This document shows positions 56,529-64,000 of a stretch of 64,000 bases of DNA, one piece after another. The stretch lies in NCBI RefSeq assembly GCF_001625215.2, contig NC_030381.2:21849131-21913130 (forward strand). Direction: 5' to 3'. A program made the translations under genes and the position numbers. Origin of the DNA: Daucus carota subsp. sativus (Eukaryota; Streptophyta; Magnoliopsida; Apiales; Apiaceae). The notes beneath the pieces are model-generated. The model was given only the letters and a program-made list of their open reading frames with translations, was not told the DNA's origin and did not search any database. The number at the start of each line of letters is the position of its first letter. Within the stretch, counting starts at the first letter, position 1.

Positions 56529-56733
56529 TAAGGATTAACCAAAACAACTCACTGAAATGAAGGAATCGAGCAGGATGATGAACATGCAAGAGACACAATT
56601 TCCGGCCAGCAAAATACTCCAAAGCCCACAACAAAGTTGATTTGCTTTCTTTCACATTCTTCCCCACCGCCACAAATATTGTGTTCTCCACATCACACGA
56701 TCCTTCAATCCCAATCACTCCTTCACTCCCCAT
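47283..56733 (-). CDS. U-box protein with USP-like, coiled-coil and degenerate kinase domains (PUB32/33 group)
   Basis: Nine exons on the minus strand, 56553-56733, 55494-55615, 55095-55210, 54467-54571, 54017-54317, 53762-53911, 49215-49742, 47689-48432 and 47283-47465, give 809 residues. Order: a universal-stress-protein-like N-terminus (NTIFVAVGKNVKESKSTLLW), a Ser-rich linker, a long coiled coil (about 326-440, RKELEDMLAKQRQEIESMKN), a kinase-like domain (about 444-715) and a C-terminal U-box (about 738-809, CPIFQDVMKDPCIAADGFTY). This is the plant U-box/kinase group; the U-box should act as a ubiquitin ligase module in the cytosol. The kinase keeps VAIK but has HGN for HRD (Asn579) and NTG for DFG (Asn597), so catalysis is doubtful. 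The start ATG gives MGSEGVIGIEG. Intron 6 is 4 kb and full of repeats. Confidence 0.9.
48713..48789. repeat. (AT)n microsatellite in the U-box gene
   Basis: About 38 AT units in the intron between exons 7 and 8. Open frames across it encode only Tyr-Ile repeats and are not genes. Confidence 0.95.
50528..51900 (-). mobile_element. second, internally deleted member of the long-LTR family
   Basis: In inverse orientation to the LTR at 24497-28618 and inside intron 6 of the U-box gene. The terminus at 50528 reads TGTGACATCC, the same as the right end of the other copy. A stretch around 50580-50880 is clearly homologous to 26280-26640 (both encode, as a by-product, GRFMCPVP and KFYTNRPIFLFIKN-like strings). 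A CT-rich leader-like stretch with GC-richer sequence follows at 51580-51880. The other terminus was not found, so the 5' side is truncated or too diverged. The roughly 2 kb that separates the homologous block from the terminus in the first copy is absent here. Confidence 0.68.
51901..53185. other. remaining intron 6 sequence of the U-box gene
   Basis: AT-rich, no gene recognised. Two related short passages near 52190-52320 and 52440-52570 (ATCCYGTCAACAACATATCA, CGTGTATCGCACGAATAATG-like) look like fragments of one repeat family. Confidence 0.35.
53186..53360. other. possible organelle-derived (NUMT-like) segment
   Basis: A GC-rich island in otherwise AT-rich intron sequence. Its passages (AGAGCCCCGGCCTG, GGTCCGCTAACGTAAAGCG, GAACTGGCGAACCG) have the look of plant mitochondrial intergenic DNA. 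The minus-strand frame of 66 codons is not a recognised gene. Identification rests on composition and impression only. Confidence 0.3.
56463..56524. repeat. (AT)n microsatellite in U-box gene intron 1
   Basis: About 31 AT units, less than 30 bp from the exon 1 donor of the U-box gene. Confidence 0.95.
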
Positions 56734-57307
56734 CACTTCTAAGCCACCCCTATAAATAAAAACACACACAAAATTCACATACAAAATATGACCGGAAATT
56801 TTAAATCAATTAATTTTTCTACTACGAGTTAGCCTCGTCTCAATCCGCCCGATCGTATAAAAACCCGAAACTTACTAGGTAAAGGTATTGGTAAGAAAAA
56901 AGAGTTGCTCGAGAGCTTGTCACGTGCTTTCACACTATTAAAAAAAATGTTTTTTATGATAAACTTTATGTGCGTATGTATAATTTGTACGTACATGTGG
57001 TGAGATAGAGATGTTTATGTAAGCATAAAAGAAAGGAAAAGATGGTTTGGCTTTCTTTCTGATTTCTCTTTTAGGACATCATGCTTTTTATGAATCCTGA
57101 AAAGCTCGATATTACAGTTTACATGCCACGTGGGTAGATCTGATCAGTTGGAAGGTTGGACTTCCGCGGCTTACTTGGTAGTTTACCGATTTGCTTTAGA
57201 AGCAGGTCTTTACGGAAAAATGAATCTTTCCATTTCACAACCATGTTTTCTCAATTCTCCTTTATTACTCTCTTTGCTTTCTATATATTCACACACATAT
57301 TAAGATG
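56734..57307. other. upstream region of the U-box gene
   Basis: Should contain the 5' leader and promoter of the minus-strand U-box gene. CACGTG G-box cores occur near 56923 and (as CCACGTGG) near 57127, which may be relevant to stress or light control. No other gene seen. Confidence 0.4.
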
Positions 57308-57425
57308 ATTTGACCGCATAGATAGAAATGTTATTTTTGAATATTTTTTATAAAAATATTGATATAATATTTTAATTTAAAAAAATTTAAATAATAATTT
57401 TAACTATGCAGTCAAAGCACTTTGA
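57308..57425. mobile_element. short hairpin MITE
   Basis: Ends TGATTTGACCGCATAG and CTATGCAGTCAAAGCA are imperfect inverted repeats around an AT-rich core of about 80 bp that is itself partly self-complementary. No target duplication was determined. Confidence 0.55.
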
Positions 57426-58251
57426 CATACATGTAAAAAAAGTAAAAAGTAGATTTTTAACAACAAAACGAGTATGAAACTAAAGTACGACAAAATAATT
57501 GGTAAAGTAATTCGTTCAAGATATATCATAGATGAGTGCTTAACTTCTTTTTTTCCATACATGTGAAGTTTAAAACACAAATCTCACATAAGTTTCGTAT
57601 GATCAATTAGTATTAATCAATCTCGAAAGATAAATCTCATAAAGATCTAGTCAGATCAACTAGCATCAGTCGATTAAAAGAATAAATTTCACAAATTTCT
57701 CGCACAATTAAATCACTAACATCGAGTTATATTAAAATCAAATAAATACAACTTTGATTCTTGATCATCTACTAAATATTAATAATAATATTTCGTATTA
57801 AATAAGTGTAAAAGGAGTAATTAGAAACAAAAAAACACTATCAATGACGATTAAGTATCATTTCATCATGAAATAAGGGGTAAGCTAGATATACATACCT
57901 TAATCGATTATGCTTGTTTTTCTTGATGTTGATGAAATTACACGAAGAAAACATATTCGATCTTATTGTGTCTATTACAATTGTAGAGGTGAAATTTACT
58001 GATGATGCTCAAGATGGTAACTAGAAAAATCATGAAAAGAAGTTTGAGATAAAATTTAGAACTTGTGAAGGTGTAATTAATATACGAATAAAAAAGGGGA
58101 AGTCGTATATTTGTATCCTCGAGTATTTTTCATTCCTTATCATGCCATGATTATTAATATGGTTGTCAGTTTTGAAACCCCATGAATAGATATATTGTTT
58201 ATAGATCAACCGACCCTTTTTTAATGAACGATCCATTTTATAAGTTTTGTC
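57426..58251. other. intergenic, no gene recognised
   Basis: AT-rich; three related TCTCACAT/TCTCATAAA-type passages at 57580-57720 repeat the theme GATCAATTAGTATTAATCAA with changes, suggesting decayed repeat copies. Confidence 0.35.
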
Positions 58252-58285
58252 TTGTATTATATAACGTATACGTTATATAATACAA
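58252..58285. repeat. 34-bp perfect palindrome
   Basis: TTGTATTATATAACGTA followed directly by its reverse complement, with no spacer and no mismatch. It could be the centre of a decayed foldback element or a cruciform-prone site. Confidence 0.9.
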
Positions 58286-58444
58286 CGTATGAGTTCTTTT
58301 CATTTACAATGTTACCCTTTAAACTTAATAATATCTCATATGATCTTTTAAGCGTGCACAACTAATTTAAACATCCCAATTAAAAACTTATTTCAGAATT
58401 ATTTTATAATTAAACAAGAATTTTAAATTATTTATCTTTAAACC

Positions 58445-58700
58445 ATAAATTTCTCCATGCCTAAATCTAGATTAATCATTCGACGTCTTAAATTATAATT
58501 TTAAAAAATAGGGTGAGAAATACAACTGCAATAAAATCCTAACAATTCCCTAAAAAATTATGATCCTTCTTCCATTCCCATTAACATTTTTTATTTTATT
58601 TTTTATAACAAAATATTCACTCTGCCCTCTTTTAACACTCGTTCCCATATTTTTTCTATAATCTCTTAACTAATAGCTTTTAAATTTACTATTATAACAA
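58445..58700. mobile_element. MITE-like repeat, copy 2 (see 41855)
   Basis: Same order of blocks as 41855-42160 (GTCTTAAATTATAATTTT, ATTCCCTAA, AAAATATTCACTC, CTAATAGCTTTTAAATTTA) with extensive divergence. The ends are less clear than in the first copy. Confidence 0.55.
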
Positions 58701-58833
58701 TAATAAGGAACATGAAGCATTGAAGTCTACATTTTATTTGGAGTCTTGAGTCCAAAATCCTAACCATCCATTATATGTTAATCTAATGGTCAGTTCTTTT
58801 CCATTTTTTTGGAATAAAAGTATACAAACATAA

Positions 58834-59717
58834 TGTTAGAAATCAATAAGTTTTGATGATAACATAACACTCTGTAACTTGTTCAGTTAGAATCTTTATC
58901 ATTTAATCAGTTGTAATTGTTATTTCATTTATCTTGAGATGCATCAACGGATGGATAGAATAGTATGGCTAATTGTAAATATCCAATGCCATGTAATTTT
59001 GTAAGTGAAGGATGTTCAACGGATGAATCATAGCATTTCAACTGATGAAGGCTGCACCACTTTCGATTGATGAAGATCAAAGTCTTCACTGCTAAAGCTG
59101 GTACAGTGTTCGATCGATAAAGTCTGTAAATCAATCGATGGATGAAGCATCAACGGATGAAGCAAACAGCCGTTGAAAGTGACTGGAGCTTAATTCTGAC
59201 AGATCACATGGGTTGATTACACTAATTTGGACATGATAGCGTATTTAGGACAATAAAGAAGAAACAAAAACACATCTGTTTTATGCAATGCAACTTGGAT
59301 TATTTGAAGAAGATCAGTCAAAGATGAAAACAATTCTGGAGACATGCATAAGACAAATGGGGAACAACAAGGTTTAGTTTAGAGTGCAAATTTGTATTCT
59401 AGTTAACTTTGTAAACTTGGGATATATAACCAAGTTGGAAACAACAATAGTTCTTGTTCGAAACATTAGCAAGCTTGAGTGAATTGAGAGAACTAGTGTT
59501 GAACCAGCAGCTGTGAGAATTGTAATCAATCCATAGATTTCTTCTTGATATAAAATTTATCGGGTGGATCAAACAATCTACCCGTAATTTTTAATTACTG
59601 GTGTTATATCTTTTCTGCTACTAGTATTGTGTTTTGTTCTTGAATCTTTTAAGTTTTTAAAAGATTGTATTCAACCCCCCATCTACAATCTTTCTCTAAG
59701 TTCTGTGTAAAATAACA
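58834..59717 (+). mobile_element. solo LTR of a copia (SIRE/Maximus-like) retrotransposon, 884 bp
   Basis: Starts TGTTAGAAATCAATAA and ends AAAATAACA, with the 5-bp direct repeat CATAA on both sides (58829-58833 and 59718-59722). The 3' part, with ATTCAACCCCCC followed by TCTACAATCTTTCTC, is typical of SIRE-type copia LTRs. No internal coding region or second LTR is present. Variants of CAACGGATGAA occur several times at 58940-59165, an internal repeat motif of the LTR. Confidence 0.85.
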
Positions 59718-59722
59718 CATAA

Positions 59723-60659
59723 TATTGATAATATTATTTTCTAATATGTTAAAACTAACGGTGTTAACATCAGTTATGTGCAGTGCATAATTGTCGAAAA
59801 TCAAATAAATCTTATTATTATCTTCTCTTGGTTGTTCACATTAATCACTACACGCCCTGCAATTTTAATCGCGTATCTGCTCCATCCTACAATCAAAGAA
59901 TATGCTTTTTTCTCTTTTAATATGATTGCATATTATTGTTTCCGTATCATGTTCTTGATATGAATTGTGATGATAACGCATTTAGAACGTTGATTTTTTG
60001 TGGCATATGTAATTCTCAAAGAATTAATGAGGCTATTTATATTTTGTGTAAAAAAAAGAGGTTATTTGTACTTTGTTTGATTTGTGATGTTCTTCGATTT
60101 TTTTTATCAATTTTTTTGACAAAAATGCACTTGCTCGTAACAAGATACACCCATACTCCGAGAAGTTTTTTTCATTGAAAAGCTATTATTTAACTGAAAG
60201 ACATGAAAATGTCTACGAAAGTTTAGACAATAAAACTTAATGTCTGAAAAGAGAACGTCCCAACTTGTAAGACCACACTCCCTGAAACTAATACGATCCA
60301 TTAATAACAAGAAAAATAATAATAATAAATTTAATTATTAAAATCTGTGTAGTTTGTCAAAGAAGGTAAAGTGGATGAATGATAAATATAAAAATAATTT
60401 GTCAAAAAAGAAGATAAATATAAAACAAAACAGAAAAAATATATCCAACCAAAAGGGAGACCCTTTAGCTAGATATAAAACAAGCTAAATCATTATTAAG
60501 AATATAATGAATAATATAAGTAATACAAATATAAATTTTAAAATATAAAACTCTAATCTTCAAAATAATATCTAAAATTTTAAATAACAAATTAGATATA
60601 ATAAACAAGCCGACAAAATGGCACAAAATTGTTGTTTACGATATATATATATATCAAAT
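59723..60659. other. intergenic, no gene recognised
   Basis: Strongly AT-rich; short frames with low-complexity composition only. Confidence 0.35.
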
Positions 60660-61223
60660 AAGACACTCAATTATTGTTACCGAAGACCCATTTTAAGTTA
60701 CAATAGGTCTAATGTAACGCAAAATTACCATTTCATGGGCTAGTGCTATCATTGCTATCAAATGTAATGTTTTGATTATCAAATGTAACACAACTAAAAG
60801 CATTACGTTAGGGAGATAGACCAACACCAGATTAACCAAATGTAACACTAATTCACTGTTACCTTAATTTATGAAAAAATGACGTGGCACCCACTTGGTT
60901 GGACTGCCACGTCATCATGTGGGACCCCTTGCCACGTCAGCATGTGGGGCCCCTTGCCACGTCAGCGTGTGGGACCTACCTGCCATGTCAGCTTGTGGGG
61001 CCCACTGGCCACATGGACCGACTCATCATCATGCAGGGCCCACATGCCACATGAACTGACACATTAGCGTACGCTAACGTAACACTTTTTTTCTTATGAC
61101 TAATGTAATAGTTTTAAATGTAATGTAACGCTAAGTGTAATTAAACTTGCAACAGTAATAATAATAGCTAATGTAACATTAAATTATCAAAAAATCTGAA
61201 ATGTATTGTTTGTAAATACATTA
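60660..61223. mobile_element. DNA-transposon end with AATGTAAC motifs and a GCCACGTCA tandem array
   Basis: AATGTAAC or a close variant occurs about ten times across the interval in both orientations. Between 60885 and 61070 a 24-30-bp unit based on TGCCACGTCAGCATGTGGG is repeated five to six times with drift. Subterminal arrays of short motifs like these are typical of CACTA and other plant DNA transposons, where they bind transposase. The left limit may be CACTCAATTATTG at about 60669, which would be a mutated CACTA end; this is uncertain. The right limit abuts the truncated CACTA transposase gene. Confidence 0.5.
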
Positions 61224-62173
61224 ATTCCACTCTTCTCCGTCCGCGGGATGACTAATTTCTCCATCTTTGACATCTCGATTCTTGTACCATCTCATATGGT
61301 CGGATGTATGTTTTGACATATACAAGCGTTGTAGTCGAGGAATCAAAGGAAAATGTCTCAATATTTTTTTGGTATTTTTTTACCATCTTTCCTCAAAACA
61401 TCCCGATAACGATCTTTACCACATATATCACACACAACTTTATCCTTGTCATCTCCATAAAATAACATACAATCATTCTCACATAAATCAATCTTTTGAT
61501 ATTCAACCCTCAAACCCTTCATTATCTTCTTCATTTCATAATAAGTTTGGGGCAACGTGTTTTTTTTTGGTAATACATCCGCAAAAAATGTAAGCAAACT
61601 ATCAAAAGCCTTATTACTACAATGTGAGATATTCTTGAATTCTAACAATTTTGTGGTAAAGCTTAATCTTGTATACTTCGTATTACCGGGATAAATAGGT
61701 GCTCCATTTTCAACAATCACCTCATACAATTTTCTTGCACTATCATTTGGAACTTCTTCTACATTCCTAGTTCCCGTATCCACGTTGTTATAAAATTCGG
61801 AATTTTCACCGGCAAAATCATGTAGCATCACATTCAAATCTACCGGTTGTTCTACCCTCGTAGGTTCCCGAACACAATAACGATTATGCGATTTTCGACT
61901 ACGTTTTCTTCCTCTTTCTTCACCATGTGATGTCCAAACGGTATAACCCTCAAGCATCCCCTTAGCAAGTAAATGGAATCTAACATCATCGATACTTAAC
62001 CAATTCAAATTCCTACAACGTTTACAAGGACACTTCATTGTACCATCTTCTCCCATTCCATTTTCACTTGCAAATTTTAAAAAAGTTTCTACACCATTCC
62101 TATATTCCGGAGTTAAGGAAATTTTATCACTTTGCACTTGATTACTAATCCAACTTCAATCCAAGTTTGTCAT
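61224..62173 (-). pseudogene. CACTA (En/Spm) transposase, 5' part only, broken
   Basis: The minus strand encodes the N-terminus of a TNP2-type transposase. It has the Transpos_assoc domain (SWISNQVQSDKISLTPEYRN, CPCKRCRNLNW, DDVRFHLLAKGMLEGYTVW) and the start of the TNP2 region (FDSLLTFFADVLPKKNTLPQ, VVCDICGKDRYR). There is a nonsense codon at position 6 (ATG at 62173, then MTNLD and TGA where Arg is usual before SWI). A one-base deletion in an A run near 61363-61370 puts RHFPLIPRLQRLYMSK and HTSDHMRW out of frame. The gene then ends abruptly at about 61224 after DGEISHPADGEEW. The catalytic DDE region is missing. Confidence 0.85.
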
Positions 62174-62412
62174 CTACACACACATTTAACACACATTTAA
62201 CACACACATTTAACACACACATACATTTAATAACACATACATTCAATACACACATACATTCAATACACAAATGTAATAACACATACATTTAACAAATAAT
62301 TTCACATGAATTTCATACATTCAATACAAGCATTCAATACACACACACACATTTAATATAACAAACACATTTAACACACCCACCACACACACACATTTAA
62401 TGCAAAGAAATG
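62170..62412. repeat. ACACATTTAA-type minisatellite
   Basis: Irregular tandem array of ACACATTTAAC, ACATACATTCAAT and CACACA units within the leader of the CACTA element. Confidence 0.85.
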
Positions 62413-62875
62413 AAAATCACTTACTTGAAATGTTTGCAAGCAATAATTCTTCCCCACTTTAGCTCCTTTCTTCTCCTTTGATTTTTATTTCAAGTGAATG
62501 GGAGCTCACTACTAACTAAAAAGTGATATAAAAGCTGCAGGTTAAAACCGACCGACCAATCGGTCGATTTTAGTACCAAACAAAAAAAACGACGTCGTTT
62601 TAAGGGGCTGACGCACAGATATTTTTATTTAAATTGATTTTTAATTATTTTTCAGCGGAACACAAAACCGACCACAGGGAACGGTCGGTTATAACAGTGC
62701 CATGTCATACATATAACCGACCGTTGCCGACGGTCGGTTTTATTTGTTGCCACGTCACCCAGGTCGACGTCGTATTGTGATTTCGATGGGTTAAAACCGA
62801 CAACGCGACTGTCGGTCGGTTTTATAAGCGGCGGTCGGTTTTGTGCGGTCGGTTTTGACCTGTTTTCCTGTAGTG

Positions 62876-63351
62876 TTGGAAGCCAAGACATGAAAAATAA
62901 ATTATTTTTTTTACAAATGCCAATACATGAAATATGAAAATATGATTTAAAATTAATCATAAAACATATTATATATATATATATATATAATAATATTATT
63001 TATTGTTTATACTAATGTTTATAATACAAAAAGAATATTGTAGAAACTAAATTAAACACAAGGGTTAATTAAGTGCCGGTATTTCTGTACATGAGCAAAA
63101 ATGGAAGTATAAAAAAGAACAAATAAAATATGAGTGGAGTATCTATTCCCAGAAATAACATGAGTGTACATTCAAATTCAGACTTCTTAAATTCCGATAA
63201 ATAATGTTCATAGTACTATAAATTGGTAGTATATAGTTTAAGAGCCACACACATGCTTATTATGTCCAGCAGCTCCAATATCTACTTAATCAGAAATGTT
63301 TACACAGAAAATAATCAATGTTGATAATAAAGCAAAATGTACTAAACACAG
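62876..63351. other. 3' flank of the NAC gene
   Basis: Contains a short (AT)n run near 62970 and the expected 3' UTR of the minus-strand NAC gene. No other feature recognised. Confidence 0.4.
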
Positions 63352-63972
63352 TCACTTCCCATAGTTCCAGAAATCTCCACGCAGTGAGAGCTGATGAATT
63401 TGATCATGATGCATGGAGGAGTTACTTGCATTCGGCATATCCTGACCATCAATCATTCCCCAGCCATTCAGTGCCTGATCATGATCATTTCTCCCATCTC
63501 CAACCATGTTCTGCGAAGACGGTTCACACGTGCCAACTTCGAGTCCAGTGTCACACGTTTGGTACCGAAGATTGTCACTCCCACTCTCACATTGGTCTCT
63601 AGGATTTGTCATGAGTTGTTTGATCATTAGGGGTGACTCGGATGGGAGTGTGGGGTAGTCGTAGCCAATTGTGCCTTTGTGATGACTAGTAGGGATGAAG
63701 TTTTGGGCTTCAAGGTGCTGGTGATGATTGTATTGAGATAATGCCATTGGATTGATGTTGTGGGAGTAGTTGTTGAGGCCGAGATCAAAGGTTTGTTGGG
63801 TTTGCTGGTGGAGGAGATATTGGTGATGATTTTCGCGGTGAGATAGCATGTTGTTTGATGAATTGATGTTGTTGAGCTGGTCCGAAACTGAGCTAGCTGC
63901 TCCCCCTCCTTCATTCACGATTTTGAACAAGTTTTTCTTCTTGAACACTCTGCAGATCACCCAGCCATCTTC
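63352..63972 (-). CDS. NAC transcription factor, last exon (gene continues beyond the window)
   Basis: The last exon, with an acceptor (ATTGCAG) at 63973 and a TGA stop at 63352-63354, encodes about 206 residues. The first residues, EDGWVICRVFKKKNLFK, are subdomain E of the NAC DNA-binding domain; subdomains A-D would lie on upstream exons outside the window. The rest is a Gln/His/Asn-rich activation-type region (QYLLHQQTQQTFDLGL, SQYNHHQHLEAQNF) ending in SLRGDFWNYGK. That ending and the KKKNLFK motif recall root-cap and secondary-wall NAC groups (SMB/BRN-like), but the subgroup is not settled. NAC proteins are nuclear, plant-specific regulators. The exon shows no damage. Confidence 0.88.
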   Translation of the reverse strand, partial: EDGWVICRVFKKKNLFKIVNEGGGAASSVSDQLNNINSSNNMLSHRENHHQYLLHQQTQQTFDLGLNNYSHNINPMALSQYNHHQHLEAQNFIPTSHHKGTIGYDYPTLPSESPLMIKQLMTNPRDQCESGSDNLRYQTCDTGLEVGTCEPSSQNMVGDGRNDHDQALNGWGMIDGQDMPNASNSSMHHDQIHQLSLRGDFWNYGK

Positions 63973-64000
63973 CTGCAATTATAAAAAAGTGGATCAGAAG

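Larger units (their letters stand above)
61224..62875 (-). mobile_element. truncated CACTA (En/Spm) transposon, 5' end
   Basis: On the minus strand the element begins at 62875 with CACTACAGGAAAACAGGTC, a canonical CACTA terminus. The first 350 bp hold many AACCGACCG and CGGTCGGTTTT motifs in both orientations, the expected subterminal transposase-binding repeats. A microsatellite-like leader and the broken transposase gene follow. The opposite terminus is missing; the element is cut off at about 61224. Confidence 0.85.

Noticed and set aside
62170..62412. CRISPR-like array
   Set aside because: Units are short, contiguous and irregular with no unique spacers, in a plant transposon leader; it is a minisatellite.

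Overview
The window is nuclear DNA from a flowering plant, almost certainly a eudicot. It is AT-rich, its genes have many GT-AG introns, and the proteins match well-known plant families. The transposon load is moderate to high. No virus, bacterial operon or CRISPR array was seen. The species cannot be fixed from the sequence; an asterid is a guess only.

Layout. At 3.2-4.5 kb there is a broken 12-oxophytodienoate-reductase-like gene (+). At 7.6-9.3 kb lies a complete seven-exon MADS-box gene of the AGL12 type (+). At 10.9-13.4 kb is a two-exon FAR1-related gene closest to FRS3 that lacks the FAR1 DNA-binding domain (+). At 15.9-17.3 kb is LHCB5/CP26, a minor photosystem II antenna gene (+). 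Then come four genes on the minus strand: the ESCRT-III subunit VPS20 (18.1-23.6 kb), an 18-exon TPR subunit of TFIIIC (29.9-41.8 kb), a U-box protein with a degenerate kinase domain (47.3-56.7 kb), and the last exon of a NAC transcription factor (63.35-63.97 kb, running off the window). Exon joins were worked out by hand; reading phases close for every complete gene (205, 543, 287, 220, 949 and 809 residues). The genes have unrelated functions and do not form a pathway or cluster.

Between and inside the genes is layered repeat history. The stretch from the VPS20 5' flank to the 3' exons of the TFIIIC gene (about 23.75-30.95 kb) has a diverged direct copy at 43.1-46.5 kb. That copy keeps the empty target site of a poly(A)-type retroposed insertion present in the first block (24419-29493, 17-bp target duplication). 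The insertion carries a 35-codon piece of a lysophospholipid acyltransferase gene and was later split by a 4.1-kb solo LTR (24497-28618, 5-bp duplication). The copy in turn received a LINE RNase-H fragment and a foldback element with 10-bp target duplications. Further elements include a second, deleted relative of the long LTR inside the U-box gene, a copia/SIRE-like solo LTR at 58.8-59.7 kb, a truncated CACTA element at 61.2-62.9 kb, a hAT-like remnant in a VPS20 intron, several MITE-like repeats and long AT microsatellites.

No clear new biological system was found. The most notable points are the nested, datable insertion history, the double Asp-to-Asn pseudokinase in the U-box protein, the FRS3-like gene without its DNA-binding domain, and a 40-bp duplication that makes a decoy splice acceptor in the AGL12 gene.
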